DNA of 64,000 bases. It comes from Profundibacterium mesophilum KAUST100406-0324 (GTDB taxonomy: Bacteria; Pseudomonadota; Alphaproteobacteria; Rhodobacterales; Rhodobacteraceae). The stretch lies in NCBI RefSeq assembly GCF_009835145.1, contig NZ_APKE01000019.1:33369-97368 (forward strand), given 5' to 3'. Positions 1 through 8,856 of this stretch are shown in pieces; within the stretch, counting starts at the first letter, position 1, and every line of letters starts with the position of its first letter. The translations under genes and the position numbers were made by a program. The notes beneath the pieces are model-generated. The model did not search any database. It worked only from the letters and a program-made list of their open reading frames with translations, and was not told the DNA's origin.

Positions 1-1
1 C

Positions 2-643
2 CGCAACTCGAACATCGAGGTGACACCGGAGTTCAGCAAGAAGGGCCGCGCCGTCAGCGAGATCCGTTTCGCCATCCGCGAAAACCCCCAGCTTCCCATG
101 TTCGAGATCGACGATGACGATGCCGCGCGGGGAAGCGCGGTCTATGGGGCGCTGATGGCTCAGGGGATTAGCGACCGCCTCGCGCGGCAATGGATCGCGG
201 AGCATGGCGAGCGGGCAGTGACCGAAAAGCTCTCCCTTGTCGTGCGGCAAAAGAATGTTAAGAACCCCGCGGGCTACCTGCGTTCCGCGCTGGAAAACGG
301 CTACGGAATTTCCGAGGCCAAGCCGAGCGAGCCGAGCCCCGAAGCCGTCGCGGCCCGCGCGGCGCGCGATGCCGCCAATGCGCGCGCCGCCGAACAGGAG
401 GATGCCCGCGCCGCGGAGAAGGCCGAGCGCAAGCGCCGTTTCGCGCAGGTGCAAGATGCGGTTTCGCGGCGAAACCCGACGCAGCGCGATGCCGACCGGC
501 AACTTTTCCTCTCGAGCCTGACCAGCGATCTGGAGCGGGAGGAATTCCAACGTCACGGATGGTCGAGCGCGCTGAACGCGGCCGAGATCTACAGGTTCTG
601 GTGCGAGATCTCTCCCGACCTTTCCGATGACGACATCGCCTGA
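2..643 (+). CDS. Plasmid replication initiator (Rep_3-like), C-terminal part, 5' end outside window
   Basis: The reading frame is open from the left edge of the window to the TGA at 641-643, so the gene is cut at its 5' end and the internal GTG at 20 is not its real start. The first residues (R-N-S-N-I-E-V-T-P-E-F) run into a KKGRAVSEIRFAI segment. This resembles the end of the second winged-helix domain of Rep_3 initiators, which bind iterons and melt a plasmid origin. It is followed by a charged linker, a helical segment (GISDRLARQW...) and KNPAGYLRSAL, as in initiators of rhodobacterial plasmids, then an Ala/Arg-rich coiled tail. No origin or iterons lie in the visible sequence. The Rep_3 assignment is by motif impression only and rests on the C-terminal half. 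Confidence 0.6.
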   Translation, partial: RNSNIEVTPEFSKKGRAVSEIRFAIRENPQLPMFEIDDDDAARGSAVYGALMAQGISDRLARQWIAEHGERAVTEKLSLVVRQKNVKNPAGYLRSALENGYGISEAKPSEPSPEAVAARAARDAANARAAEQEDARAAEKAERKRRFAQVQDAVSRRNPTQRDADRQLFLSSLTSDLEREEFQRHGWSSALNAAEIYRFWCEISPDLSDDDIA

Positions 644-1707
644 GCCGGCATCTCGGGGGCGAGAAGGCTTTCCCATTGATCGAGAACCCGGATCAGCCTG
701 AACTCTTCGGGCAGGTTGATCCTGGGCGGATTGGCACGCCAGCGCGCGATCGTCCCATGCACCGCATCCATGTCCCCGGTATCGATGCACTGCCCGGCTG
801 ACCGTGCGATCTCGTCATTGGCGCCCAGACCGGTATGCAGAAGGGCAGGCGTTCCGACGGCGTTCGCCTCCGCGATGACGAGGCCGAAGGTCTCGGCAAA
901 ACGGCTCTGCGGATAGAAGAGGCAAAGCGATCTGCGCATCCGTGCCATCAGCATGTCATGGGGCAGCGTTCCGATGAACCGCACACCCTCCGGCGCGGGC
1001 CCGGTCCGCCAGGCCAGATAGCCCGGATCTGCCACGTCGAGGATGAGGTCCGGAATGCGTCCCCTGAGCCGCCGGAATGCGTCGAAGACCTGGTCGAGAC
1101 CTTTGTGGGGCGCGCTTGCGAACAGCATCCGGTTGGGATCGCGCGGCACATTCGATGGACGAAGATCGTCGGCGATCGGATTGAACACATGGCGAATATC
1201 GACCCGGCAGGGGGCGAGGAATGCCCGCAGCGTGGCCGCGTGGCTCGCCGAGACACAGATGACAACGATCCCCGCCGCGTGGAGTGCCGCGCCCATCTTG
1301 CGGTTGTGCCGTCCGGGATGCACATGGAGCCACAGGTAGATCGGCAGGTCCGGATGGCTCTTGCGAAGCCGGCAGGCGAGCTTCCATGAATTGATCACCA
1401 CCAGCCCGTCGAGGCCGCCCGCATCGCCGGCACGGTCCAACCTGTCATACCCGCCGATCCCGTCGCGCGCGGGTGCGGCGCGGTGCTGTTGGAACTGAAC
1501 GAACCGCACCCGTCCGTGCAAACCGACAACGATGCGGGTGACCGTCGCCTCGGTTCCGCCAAGCCCGCCGTCATCGACGTCGCTGGGCATGTAGGGACGC
1601 GGACAGCAGGGATCGACGAGACCGATGGTGGGAGGAATCCGGAGAGGAGGGGCACCTGCGGGATAAGAGGGACGGGCGGAACGGAGATTCTGGGTCATGA
1701 TACTCAT
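589..1707 (-). CDS. Glycosyltransferase, GT4/GT1 fold
   Basis: A 372-residue protein of the GT-B fold. The N-terminal half has a Rossmann-like region with a GGTEATVTRIV segment, typical of the donor/acceptor loop of GT4 enzymes. The C-terminal domain carries FAETFGLVIAEANAVGTP around residues 270-287, the E-x7-E motif that binds the nucleotide-sugar donor. No signal peptide or membrane helix is seen, so it is probably cytoplasmic and adds a sugar to a cell-surface or exported glycan; the acceptor is unknown. The start could be ATG 1707 or ATG 1698, and neither has a strong Shine-Dalgarno. The 3' end overlaps the convergent rep gene by about 55 bases, so the two transcripts are antisense at their ends. 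No other glycan genes adjoin it. Confidence 0.75.
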   Translation of the reverse strand: MSIMTQNLRSARPSYPAGAPPLRIPPTIGLVDPCCPRPYMPSDVDDGGLGGTEATVTRIVVGLHGRVRFVQFQQHRAAPARDGIGGYDRLDRAGDAGGLDGLVVINSWKLACRLRKSHPDLPIYLWLHVHPGRHNRKMGAALHAAGIVVICVSASHAATLRAFLAPCRVDIRHVFNPIADDLRPSNVPRDPNRMLFASAPHKGLDQVFDAFRRLRGRIPDLILDVADPGYLAWRTGPAPEGVRFIGTLPHDMLMARMRRSLCLFYPQSRFAETFGLVIAEANAVGTPALLHTGLGANDEIARSAGQCIDTGDMDAVHGTIARWRANPPRINLPEEFRLIRVLDQWESLLAPEMPAQAMSSSERSGEISHQNL

Positions 1708-1834
1708 CCGGAAACTGGAACGGAGGCCGTGGGCCCGCACCGCACCGTCCGAACCCGCCACGGGGCCAGAACCCTCGGGCGGGCATCCGCGTTCCGCCCG
1801 GCGCGCGAGGTTCTCCGCGCTTCGGGCCTTTCAG

Positions 1835-3013
1835 TCAGTCCGACCCGCTGCCGGCATGCGCGGCGATGCGGTCGATCGCAAGATCGAGCCGCGCGTCATC
1901 AACGCTCAGCGCCACCCGCACCCAGCGATCGAGAGTCCGCCCGAAGGCCGCGCCCGGCATCACCGCGACCAGTGCCGTTTCCAGCAGATCGGCGGCGTAA
2001 TCCGCGCCGTTCATGCCGCTCGCGCCGATATCGACAAGGGCGAACATACCGGCCTGGGGCATCTGCACATGGTAGGGCGTCTCTGCATGCAGCCTGCGTA
2101 CAAGATGCGCGGCGCGGGCCGCGAAGCGCTCGGCCATCGGCCGCGCGACGGGGGAGGGGGCCGAGATCGCCGCCCGGGTCGCATCGGCGATGAATGGCTG
2201 GTTGCCGAAGAGCATGGTCTCGGAGAGGGGAAGGAGGCGCGCACAGAATTCCGCCGGCCCGATGCACCAGCCACTGCGCAGCCCCGGCGCGGCATGGCTC
2301 TTCGAAATCGAGCTGACGACGACCGTCCGCTCCATGATCGGGACCAGTTCGAGCGGCGAGCAGAACCTGCCGGAGAAAATCAGCTCCTCATAGACCTCGT
2401 CGCAGATGATCCAGAGGTCATGCCGGATCGCGAGGGTGGCGATCTCCTCGAGGCTCCGGCGATCAAGAACCATGCCCGTCGGATTGTGTGGAGTGTTCAA
2501 CAGGATCGCCCGACTGCGCGGCGTGATCCGTGCTCCAACCTCGCGCGCATCCAAAAGGAACCCGTTTACAGGACGGAGCGGAACCGGGATCATCCGCGCC
2601 CCGGTGGCGGCGATCACCCCTTCATAGGTCGTGTACATCGGATCGCCGACGAGCACCTCCGTACCGGTTTCCGCGACGGCGCACATCACGGCATGGAGCG
2701 CGGTCTGCGTGCCGGGAAAGCACAGCACCTGCTCCTCGCCGATACGGCGCCCGGCCCGCTGCGTGTAGCGCCGCGCAAGCGCCGCCCGCAATCCGGGCTC
2801 GCCGGCGCCCGTGGAATATCGGCTCCGGCCGTTCCTGAGGGCCTGGCACACATCCTCGACGAGTTCGGGGGGCGGCGCGCAATCGGGCTCCCCGATTGTC
2901 AGCTCGATGACGTCGAACCCCTCCGCCGACATCTCGCGCGCCCGCGCATGGAGATCCCATTTTGCACCGCCCAGCCCGGCGAGCCTCTTGGTGACGGACG
3001 CGTATCTCATCAT
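1835..3013 (-). CDS. Pyridoxal-phosphate aminotransferase, class I/II
   Basis: A 392-residue fold-type I PLP enzyme that moves an amino group between an amino acid and a 2-oxo acid. Visible family marks are IGEPDCAPP near the N terminus, the NTPHNPTG loop, CDEVYEEL (Asp contacting the PLP pyridine nitrogen) and SSISKSHAAPGLRSGW, in which Lys238 should form the Schiff base; the Arg of RSGW binds phosphate. The length is normal for aspartate-type aminotransferases. The start at 3013 is chosen because an AAGGAG Shine-Dalgarno lies directly upstream; a second ATG follows at 3010. The substrate cannot be read from the sequence. It is divergent from treZ, with about 280 bases of shared upstream DNA. 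Confidence 0.88.
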   Translation of the reverse strand: MMRYASVTKRLAGLGGAKWDLHARAREMSAEGFDVIELTIGEPDCAPPPELVEDVCQALRNGRSRYSTGAGEPGLRAALARRYTQRAGRRIGEEQVLCFPGTQTALHAVMCAVAETGTEVLVGDPMYTTYEGVIAATGARMIPVPLRPVNGFLLDAREVGARITPRSRAILLNTPHNPTGMVLDRRSLEEIATLAIRHDLWIICDEVYEELIFSGRFCSPLELVPIMERTVVVSSISKSHAAPGLRSGWCIGPAEFCARLLPLSETMLFGNQPFIADATRAAISAPSPVARPMAERFAARAAHLVRRLHAETPYHVQMPQAGMFALVDIGASGMNGADYAADLLETALVAVMPGAAFGRTLDRWVRVALSVDDARLDLAIDRIAAHAGSGSD

Positions 3014-3292
3014 GTGTCTCCTTGCGGCGAAGGCGCGCACGTTTCCCGGCGCGGGGACGGGAGCATCACCGCGGCCGGCCACGATGCGCTGCCCGGAGCC
3101 ACGTGGCATCGGCCGCGGCGACGGGGCAGGGGCATCGGGATACCCCGTTTCATGTCCCTGTGACCTCCATCGCTATAGCCCTGCCGGCGAAGGGTGCAAG
3201 CCATGTCACGGGAACGCTTGCGGGGATGCGGGTGTTACGGATCGCGGGCCCCGCCCTTTCTCGAACAGGTTCCCACAGCAACGAGGACGATC

Positions 3293-5110
3293 ATGACCCT
3301 ACAGGATGAGGGACGCAACGAGGGGCGCAAGGCGCCGCGTTGGGGCGCCGAACTGAGAGAGGATGGAAGCGCGGATTTTGCTCTCTGGGCGCCCGGCCTT
3401 GAGCACCTGTCCCTGCGGATCGAGGGACAGGATCACGAGATGTCGCCGGCGCCGGAGGGCTGGTTCACGGCGACTGTGCCGGGATTGCGCGCGGGTCTGG
3501 CCTACTCCTTCGTTCTGCCCGGTGGTGACACCGTTCCCGATCCGGCCGCCCGCCGGCAGATCGACGACGTGAACGGTCCCTCGCGGCTGACCGCACCGCA
3601 CCGTGCCAAGCTGGGCACCTGGACCGGCCGCCCATGGGAGGAGACGGTGCTCTACGAGCTGCATGTCGGCACCTTTACACCGCAAGGCACTTTCACCGCG
3701 GCGGCCGGGAAGCTCGAGGAACTGGCGGCGACCGGCATCACGGCGATCGAGTTGCTGCCGCTGGCGCAGTTCGGGGGCGATCGGGGCTGGGGTTATGACG
3801 GCGTGCTGCTCTATGCGCCGCATCCGTCCTACGGCACGCCGGACGAGCTGCGGGCCCTGATCCGCCGGGCCCATGATCTGAACATGTCCGTTCTTCTTGA
3901 CGTGGTCTACAACCACTTCGGCCCCGAGGGAAATCACCTGGGCCGCTATGCGCCCGACTTCTTCGATCCCGCCCGCCAGACGCCCTGGGGCGCGGGCATC
4001 GACTATACCCGTCAGCCGGTTCGCCGTTTCTTCATCGACAACGCGCGCTACTGGATCGACACGTTTGGCTTCGACGGCCTGCGGTTCGACGCGATCGACC
4101 AGATCAAGGACCCCTCCGATCCCGAATTGCTGATCGAGATGGCACAGGAGTTGCGCGCGCATGCAAACCGGCCCATCCACCTGACGACCGAGGACAACCG
4201 CAACGTGACCTTCCTCCACGAACGCGGTCCCGACGGGGCCGTGCCGCTGCATAGCGCCGAGTGGAACGACGACATGCACAATGCCGCCCATGTCATCGCC
4301 ACCGGCGAGACAGAAGGATATTACGGCAGCTTCGCCAAGGATCCCCTTGCCCTCTTCGCCCGCGCTCTGGCCCAGGGTTACGCGTTCCAGGGCGAAGTGG
4401 ACCAAGGTGAGACGGGCCCGGGCCGGGGGGCACCTTCGGGTCATCTGCCGCCGGATGCCTTCATCGATTTCCTGCAGAACCACGACCAGACAGGCAACCG
4501 CGCCTGCGGCGACAGGCTGACGACCCTTGCCGATGCGCGCATGCTCGACGCGCTACAGGCCATCTTGCTGCTGTCGCCACATATTCCGATGCTGTTCATG
4601 GGCGAGGAATACGGCGAGACGGCGCCTTTCCTTTTCTTCGCCGGGTTCGAGGGCGATCTGGCTGAGGCGGTCACCAAAGGTCGACGTGCGGAATTCAGCA
4701 GTTTCGCCGGCTTCGGCGATCATGGCGCCCGGCCGGTGCCCGATCCCATCGCACGCAGTACGTTCGAGGCATCCAAGCTCGATTGGGATCGCGCGCAGAC
4801 GGAGGCGGGGCGCCAGACACGCAGCCGGATCGCGCATCTTCTGACGCTGCGCGCCGAGCATGTCGTTCCCCTGATCAAGCAGGCGGGGCAGGGCGCGGCG
4901 TTTCGCGGCGAAGTCCTCGCCGCCTCGAAGGGATGTCTCGCGGTGGACTGGCATTTCGCCGGCGCCGTGCTGTCGCTCAGGGCCAATCTCGGCGAGGACG
5001 CGGTCTCGCTGCCCGGTGCGGATGGTCAGACCATCCTGGGATCGGCCGACCGACCCGGAGCGCCCTTCGGCGTCTTCTACACTCTCAACATGAACGGAGC
5101 CTCCTCGTGA
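3293..5110 (+). CDS. treZ: Malto-oligosyltrehalose trehalohydrolase
   Basis: A 605-residue GH13 enzyme that releases trehalose from maltooligosyltrehalose, the second step of the TreY/TreZ route. The N terminus (WGAELREDGSADFALWAP) is the CBM48-like module of TreZ/GlgB-type enzymes. The four GH13 regions are all visible: DVVYNHFGPEGN (I), GLRFDAIDQI with the nucleophile Asp (II), LTTEDN with the acid/base Glu (III) and FLQNHDQTGN (IV). The ATG at 3293 is preferred over upstream starts because the conserved domain begins just after it and a GAGGACGA sequence precedes it. The stop overlaps the treY start by four bases (GTGA), so the pair is translationally coupled. Trehalose made this way would serve as compatible solute or stress protectant. 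Confidence 0.94.
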   Translation: MTLQDEGRNEGRKAPRWGAELREDGSADFALWAPGLEHLSLRIEGQDHEMSPAPEGWFTATVPGLRAGLAYSFVLPGGDTVPDPAARRQIDDVNGPSRLTAPHRAKLGTWTGRPWEETVLYELHVGTFTPQGTFTAAAGKLEELAATGITAIELLPLAQFGGDRGWGYDGVLLYAPHPSYGTPDELRALIRRAHDLNMSVLLDVVYNHFGPEGNHLGRYAPDFFDPARQTPWGAGIDYTRQPVRRFFIDNARYWIDTFGFDGLRFDAIDQIKDPSDPELLIEMAQELRAHANRPIHLTTEDNRNVTFLHERGPDGAVPLHSAEWNDDMHNAAHVIATGETEGYYGSFAKDPLALFARALAQGYAFQGEVDQGETGPGRGAPSGHLPPDAFIDFLQNHDQTGNRACGDRLTTLADARMLDALQAILLLSPHIPMLFMGEEYGETAPFLFFAGFEGDLAEAVTKGRRAEFSSFAGFGDHGARPVPDPIARSTFEASKLDWDRAQTEAGRQTRSRIAHLLTLRAEHVVPLIKQAGQGAAFRGEVLAASKGCLAVDWHFAGAVLSLRANLGEDAVSLPGADGQTILGSADRPGAPFGVFYTLNMNGASS

Positions 5111-7425
5111 GCCAGTTTCCAACGGCCTGCTACCGCCTGCAATTTCGCGAGGAGATGGATTTCGACCGTGCCGCAGCGCTCGTTCCCTACCTGCGCGAGC
5201 TCGGGATCAGCCATCTCTACGCCGCGCCGCTCTTCACCGCGACGCCGGGCTCCACCCATGGATATGACGTGACCGATCCGGGTGAGATCGAGCCCGCGAT
5301 CGGCGGCCGCGCGGGCCTGTCCCGTCTGTCGCAAGCCTTGCGCGAGGCGGGGATGGGTTTGATCCTGGACATCGTTCCGAACCACATGGCCTTCTCGGTC
5401 GCAACGCCGTGGTTGCGCGACGTTCTGCGCCATGGCCAGAGGAGCCGGTATGGTGCGCATTTCGATATCGACTGGTCGGCGCCCAAACTGCTGTTGCCCT
5501 GGCTCGAGGCTCCCTTCGCGGAGCTTCTCGAAAAGGGTGCCTTTGGTGTGGACAAGGATGATGACGGCCCGGTCCTGACTTGCGGAGACCTGCGTGTGCC
5601 CGTCGCCGGCGGGGCGGCCTTCGAGGCCGCACGGGGCGGCGATGCCGACAAAGTCTCGGCGCTGCATGACGCGCAACCCTGGCGGCTGACGCATTGGAAG
5701 ACCGAGACCGACGCGATCACGCATCGGCGGTTCTTCAACGTGACCGGGCTGATCGGTGTGAAGGTCGAAACCCCCGAGGTGTTCGACGATGTCCATGCGC
5801 TTCTTTTCGAACTGGTGGCCGACGGCACCGTGGACGGGGTGCGGATCGACCATATCGACGGGCTCGCCGATCCCTCGGCCTATCTGGAGAAGCTGACCCG
5901 AAAGCTGGGCGATGTTCCGGTCTGGGTCGAGAAGATCCTGACCGGTCCCGAGAGCCTGCCGGATTGGCCGGTCGCCGGCACGACGGGCTATGTCGCGGCG
6001 CGGGCCTTCGCACGGCTGCTGACGGATGCGCGCGGGTTGACGCATATCGACGCGCTCTACCGCAGCCGGACGGGCCGGCAGCGCCAGTTCCGCGAGGTGC
6101 TCGACACTGCCAAGAGGCAGATCATCACCCATGACCTGTCGGCCGAGCTGTGGCGTCTGCATTCGATGCTTTCGCGCATCGCGGTAGATGATCCAGTCGC
6201 CGCCGAGTTCGGACCGGAGATGCTCCGCCGGGCGATCGTGGATTTCATCGCCGGATTCCCGCGCTACCGGACCTACATGACCGACGAGACGGTGCATGAC
6301 GAGGACAGGGCATTGATCGAGGAGACCGCCGCCGCGGCGATCGAGGCCGCGTCCGATCCCGGCGCGATCCCCTTCCTTGCGCAGGCACTGCTGGATGATG
6401 GTGAACTCAACGCGCAACTGCGCCTGCGTTTTCAGCAGGTTACTGGCGCCGCCATTGCCAAGAGCCAGGAAGACACCGCCTTCTATCGCGACACGCGGCT
6501 TTTGTCGGCCAACGAGGTGGGCGGCGAGCCCGATGCCGCAACGCTCGGCACCGAGGGGTTCCACGAGGCCATGGAGCGGCGCGCGCAGGACATGCCGCAG
6601 GGACTGACCCTGACCTCGTCGCATGACACCAAGCGCAGCGAGGATGCGCGCCTGCGGATCGCGGCGATCACCCATGCTCCGGCGATATTCGAGCGTTTTC
6701 ATGAGGATTGCGCGGCATTGGCCGGGCCCGGCGTCGGCGACGATCTCAAGTGGTATCTGGCGCAGACCCTGCTGGCGATGCACCCCGCGAGCGCGGCGAC
6801 GGAGGATCCGCGCGCCGATCTCGAGCGGCGTCTTTCTGGCCACGTGGAAAAGGCGCTGCGCGAAGCGAAAAGGGTGACGTTCTGGACCGCGCCCGATCCG
6901 GAGGTGGAGGACGCGGCGCGCGCCTATGGCGCGGCCCTGGCGGAGCATTTCACCGAGCTGCCGCAAAGCCTCGCCCCCCTGACGGAGATCGCCGAGCGCC
7001 TGTCGCTGGTGCAGACGGCGCTCAAGCTCACCGTGCCGGGCATTCCCGATATCTACCAGGGATGCGAGATCGGCAGTTTCCTTCTGACCGATCCCGACAA
7101 CCGCGCGGCAATCGATTTCGACCGCCTCGCGGCCGCGCTCGACGATCCTTCCGCCCTGCCGGATTTCGATCGGACGAAGCTCTCCCTGACCCGCACGCTG
7201 CTGCGGCTGCGGCGCGAGCATCCCGCGCTGTTCGCGCAAGGGGCCTACACGCCCTTCCTGCCGGCACCCGGCCTGCTGGGCTTCACCCGGACCCATGAGG
7301 GCACGACCCTGAAAGTCTGCGTCTCCACCGGCAAGGCACTGCCGCAAGCGCCCGTCGAGGGCCGTGTCTGGCCGCGCCGGGAGGGCACCGAAAGCCCAGT
7401 CGTGATCAGCCTGACGATGCCGTGA
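5107..7425 (+). CDS. treY: Malto-oligosyltrehalose synthase
   Basis: A 772-residue GH13 intramolecular transglucosylase that turns the reducing-end alpha-1,4 bond of maltodextrins into an alpha,alpha-1,1 bond, supplying the substrate of TreZ. Diagnostic segments are TACYRLQFREEMDFDRA at the N terminus, SHLYAAPLFTATPGSTHGYDV, ILDIVPNHMAF (region I), DGVRIDHIDGLADP (region II) and LTSSHDTKRSEDARLR (region IV). The C-terminal VPGIPDIYQGCE segment is also typical. The GTG at 5107 is the start: it overlaps the treZ stop, and a GGAG lies seven bases upstream. No treX/glgX debranching gene adjoins, unlike many treXYZ operons. Confidence 0.94.
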   Translation: MSQFPTACYRLQFREEMDFDRAAALVPYLRELGISHLYAAPLFTATPGSTHGYDVTDPGEIEPAIGGRAGLSRLSQALREAGMGLILDIVPNHMAFSVATPWLRDVLRHGQRSRYGAHFDIDWSAPKLLLPWLEAPFAELLEKGAFGVDKDDDGPVLTCGDLRVPVAGGAAFEAARGGDADKVSALHDAQPWRLTHWKTETDAITHRRFFNVTGLIGVKVETPEVFDDVHALLFELVADGTVDGVRIDHIDGLADPSAYLEKLTRKLGDVPVWVEKILTGPESLPDWPVAGTTGYVAARAFARLLTDARGLTHIDALYRSRTGRQRQFREVLDTAKRQIITHDLSAELWRLHSMLSRIAVDDPVAAEFGPEMLRRAIVDFIAGFPRYRTYMTDETVHDEDRALIEETAAAAIEAASDPGAIPFLAQALLDDGELNAQLRLRFQQVTGAAIAKSQEDTAFYRDTRLLSANEVGGEPDAATLGTEGFHEAMERRAQDMPQGLTLTSSHDTKRSEDARLRIAAITHAPAIFERFHEDCAALAGPGVGDDLKWYLAQTLLAMHPASAATEDPRADLERRLSGHVEKALREAKRVTFWTAPDPEVEDAARAYGAALAEHFTELPQSLAPLTEIAERLSLVQTALKLTVPGIPDIYQGCEIGSFLLTDPDNRAAIDFDRLAAALDDPSALPDFDRTKLSLTRTLLRLRREHPALFAQGAYTPFLPAPGLLGFTRTHEGTTLKVCVSTGKALPQAPVEGRVWPRREGTESPVVISLTMP

Positions 7426-7434
7426 GCTTGCACC

Positions 7435-7469
7435 GCGCGGCCGGATATGTCCGTCATGTCCGGCCGCGC
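7435..7469 (+). terminator. Perfect hairpin after treY
   Basis: GCGCGGCCGGA (7435-7445) is the exact reverse complement of TCCGGCCGCGC (7459-7469). This gives an 11-bp GC stem with a 13-base loop, starting ten bases after the treY stop codon. No T-run follows, so it may stabilise the mRNA end or act as a weak or Rho-assisted terminator rather than a classic intrinsic one. Confidence 0.55.
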
Positions 7470-7499
7470 AGGGATTCATCCGGGTGGAGGCGTACCCAT

Positions 7500-7670
7500 A
7501 TGCCGAACGCACCATTCGACCCGGACGCGCCCTGGAGACCGGTTCCGCGGGGCGATGCCGCCGTGGATGGTTTTCCGACAGTCGTCTTCAAACGCCCTCA
7601 TTTGCGCTTGGAGCAAGCCTATATGACGCCCCATTTGAATGCCATTTCTAAGAACGTTCAGGAATCTTAA
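7500..7670 (+). CDS. Small hypothetical protein (doubtful)
   Basis: A 56-codon frame opening at ATG 7500 (MPNAPFDPDAPWRPVP...), upstream of the LysR gene. It has no recognised family, no membrane segment and only weak ribosome-binding support (GTGGAGG about ten bases upstream). It could be a real short protein or chance. Its last codons run into a slightly more AT-rich stretch (TCTTAAAAAAAAACGAG) just before the LysR gene that may belong to that gene's promoter. Confidence 0.2.
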   Translation: MPNAPFDPDAPWRPVPRGDAAVDGFPTVVFKRPHLRLEQAYMTPHLNAISKNVQES

Positions 7671-7684
7671 AAAAAAACGAGCAG

Positions 7685-8596
7685 ATGTCCTATTTAGACA
7701 ATGTCAGAACCTTCGTGCGTGTCTATGAGCTGGGCAACATGTCTGCCGCGGCGCGCGATCAGCATATATCGCCGGCGGTGGCCTCATCGCGCGTGGCGCA
7801 GCTCGAAGCCCATCTCGGTGTGCGCCTGTTCGAGCGGACTACCCGCAGTCTCAGCGCGACCGATCAGGGGCGCCTGTTCTACGAGGGGGCATGCCGGATC
7901 CTGGGCTCGGTGGAGGCCGCCGAGGCGGCGATCAGCGAGGTCACGACCAGCCCGCGCGGCATTCTGCACGTCGCCGCGTCCAGCGGCCTGGGTCGGCGGC
8001 TGATCGCGCCGCATGTGCCGCAGTTTTCCGAACTGTATCCCCTGATCGAGTTGCGGCTGCGATTGTCGGACAGGCGTCTGGATTTCGCGGCGGAAGGGCT
8101 CGATATCGCTTTCATGCTGGGCGATCCGGAGGAGGACGGCCAGCGCATCAAGCGCATCGCCGAATGTCCGCGCCTTCTATGCGCGAGCCCGTCCTACATC
8201 GCGCGTGCGGGCATGCCCGGAACGGGGGCCGATCTGGAAAAGGACGCGCATAGCTGCCTTACCTTGCGCTCCTCTGGCAGTCCCGAATGCCACTGGAACC
8301 TGCGCACATCGACGGGGCCGCGCCGGTTCGCCGTGAAGGGGCGGTTCGAATCCGATGACGGGGACGTGCTTACCGACTGGGCCCTCGCGGGGCACGGCAT
8401 CACGCTGAAGCCCGCCTTCGAGGTCGCGCCCTATATAAGTTCGGGCGAGCTTGTGGTCGTGGCCGAGCAGACGCCCCCCGTGCCGACCGCGCTGTTCTTC
8501 CAGCAGTCCCACCGCCAGCATCCCGATCCCAAGCTGCGGCTTTTCCTCGACTTCATGACGCCGCGCCTCCTCGCCGCGATCGCGCCCTCCCCCTGA
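7685..8596 (+). CDS. LysR-family transcriptional regulator
   Basis: A 303-residue protein with an N-terminal winged helix-turn-helix (residues about 4-62, MSAAARDQHISPAVASSRVAQLEAHLGVRLFERTTRSLSATDQG) typical of LysR regulators. It is followed by a LysR substrate-binding domain (residues about 88-295). The DNA-binding domain and the segment ILHVAASSGLGRRLIAP resemble the CrgA/DmlR-type branch. LysR proteins bind as tetramers upstream of target promoters and respond to a small effector. It lies upstream of, and in the same direction as, the Liv-type ABC operon, so that operon is a candidate target, but the 260-base gap argues for separate promoters. The effector is unknown. Confidence 0.92.
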   Translation: MSYLDNVRTFVRVYELGNMSAAARDQHISPAVASSRVAQLEAHLGVRLFERTTRSLSATDQGRLFYEGACRILGSVEAAEAAISEVTTSPRGILHVAASSGLGRRLIAPHVPQFSELYPLIELRLRLSDRRLDFAAEGLDIAFMLGDPEEDGQRIKRIAECPRLLCASPSYIARAGMPGTGADLEKDAHSCLTLRSSGSPECHWNLRTSTGPRRFAVKGRFESDDGDVLTDWALAGHGITLKPAFEVAPYISSGELVVVAEQTPPVPTALFFQQSHRQHPDPKLRLFLDFMTPRLLAAIAPSP

Positions 8597-8856
8597 TACG
8601 GCCGGGTATGGGGCTCGATCCGACGCAACGTCATTTCCCGGCCCGTTTTCCTTTCCGGATGCCCTGATGAGGGCGGTAACATGCGGTCCGGCACGAGTAT
8701 GCGGTTGCATTCCCGCCGGAAAGGATTGCAGGTATCACATTGCAAGAGGGGTTCCGGGGGGAGACGGATCACCGCTGACGCAACGTTCCGAATTTCGCGG
8801 AACGCGTCGCGGCGGAGCGGTCCAGCCGGGAACTCCCTGACATAGGGAGAGAACAC

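Noticed and set aside
5077..7515. 812-codon open frame on the minus strand
   Set aside because: It is antisense to treY, which has all GH13 motifs. The translation is Arg/Gly/Gln-rich without any family motif, a typical shadow of GC-rich coding DNA.
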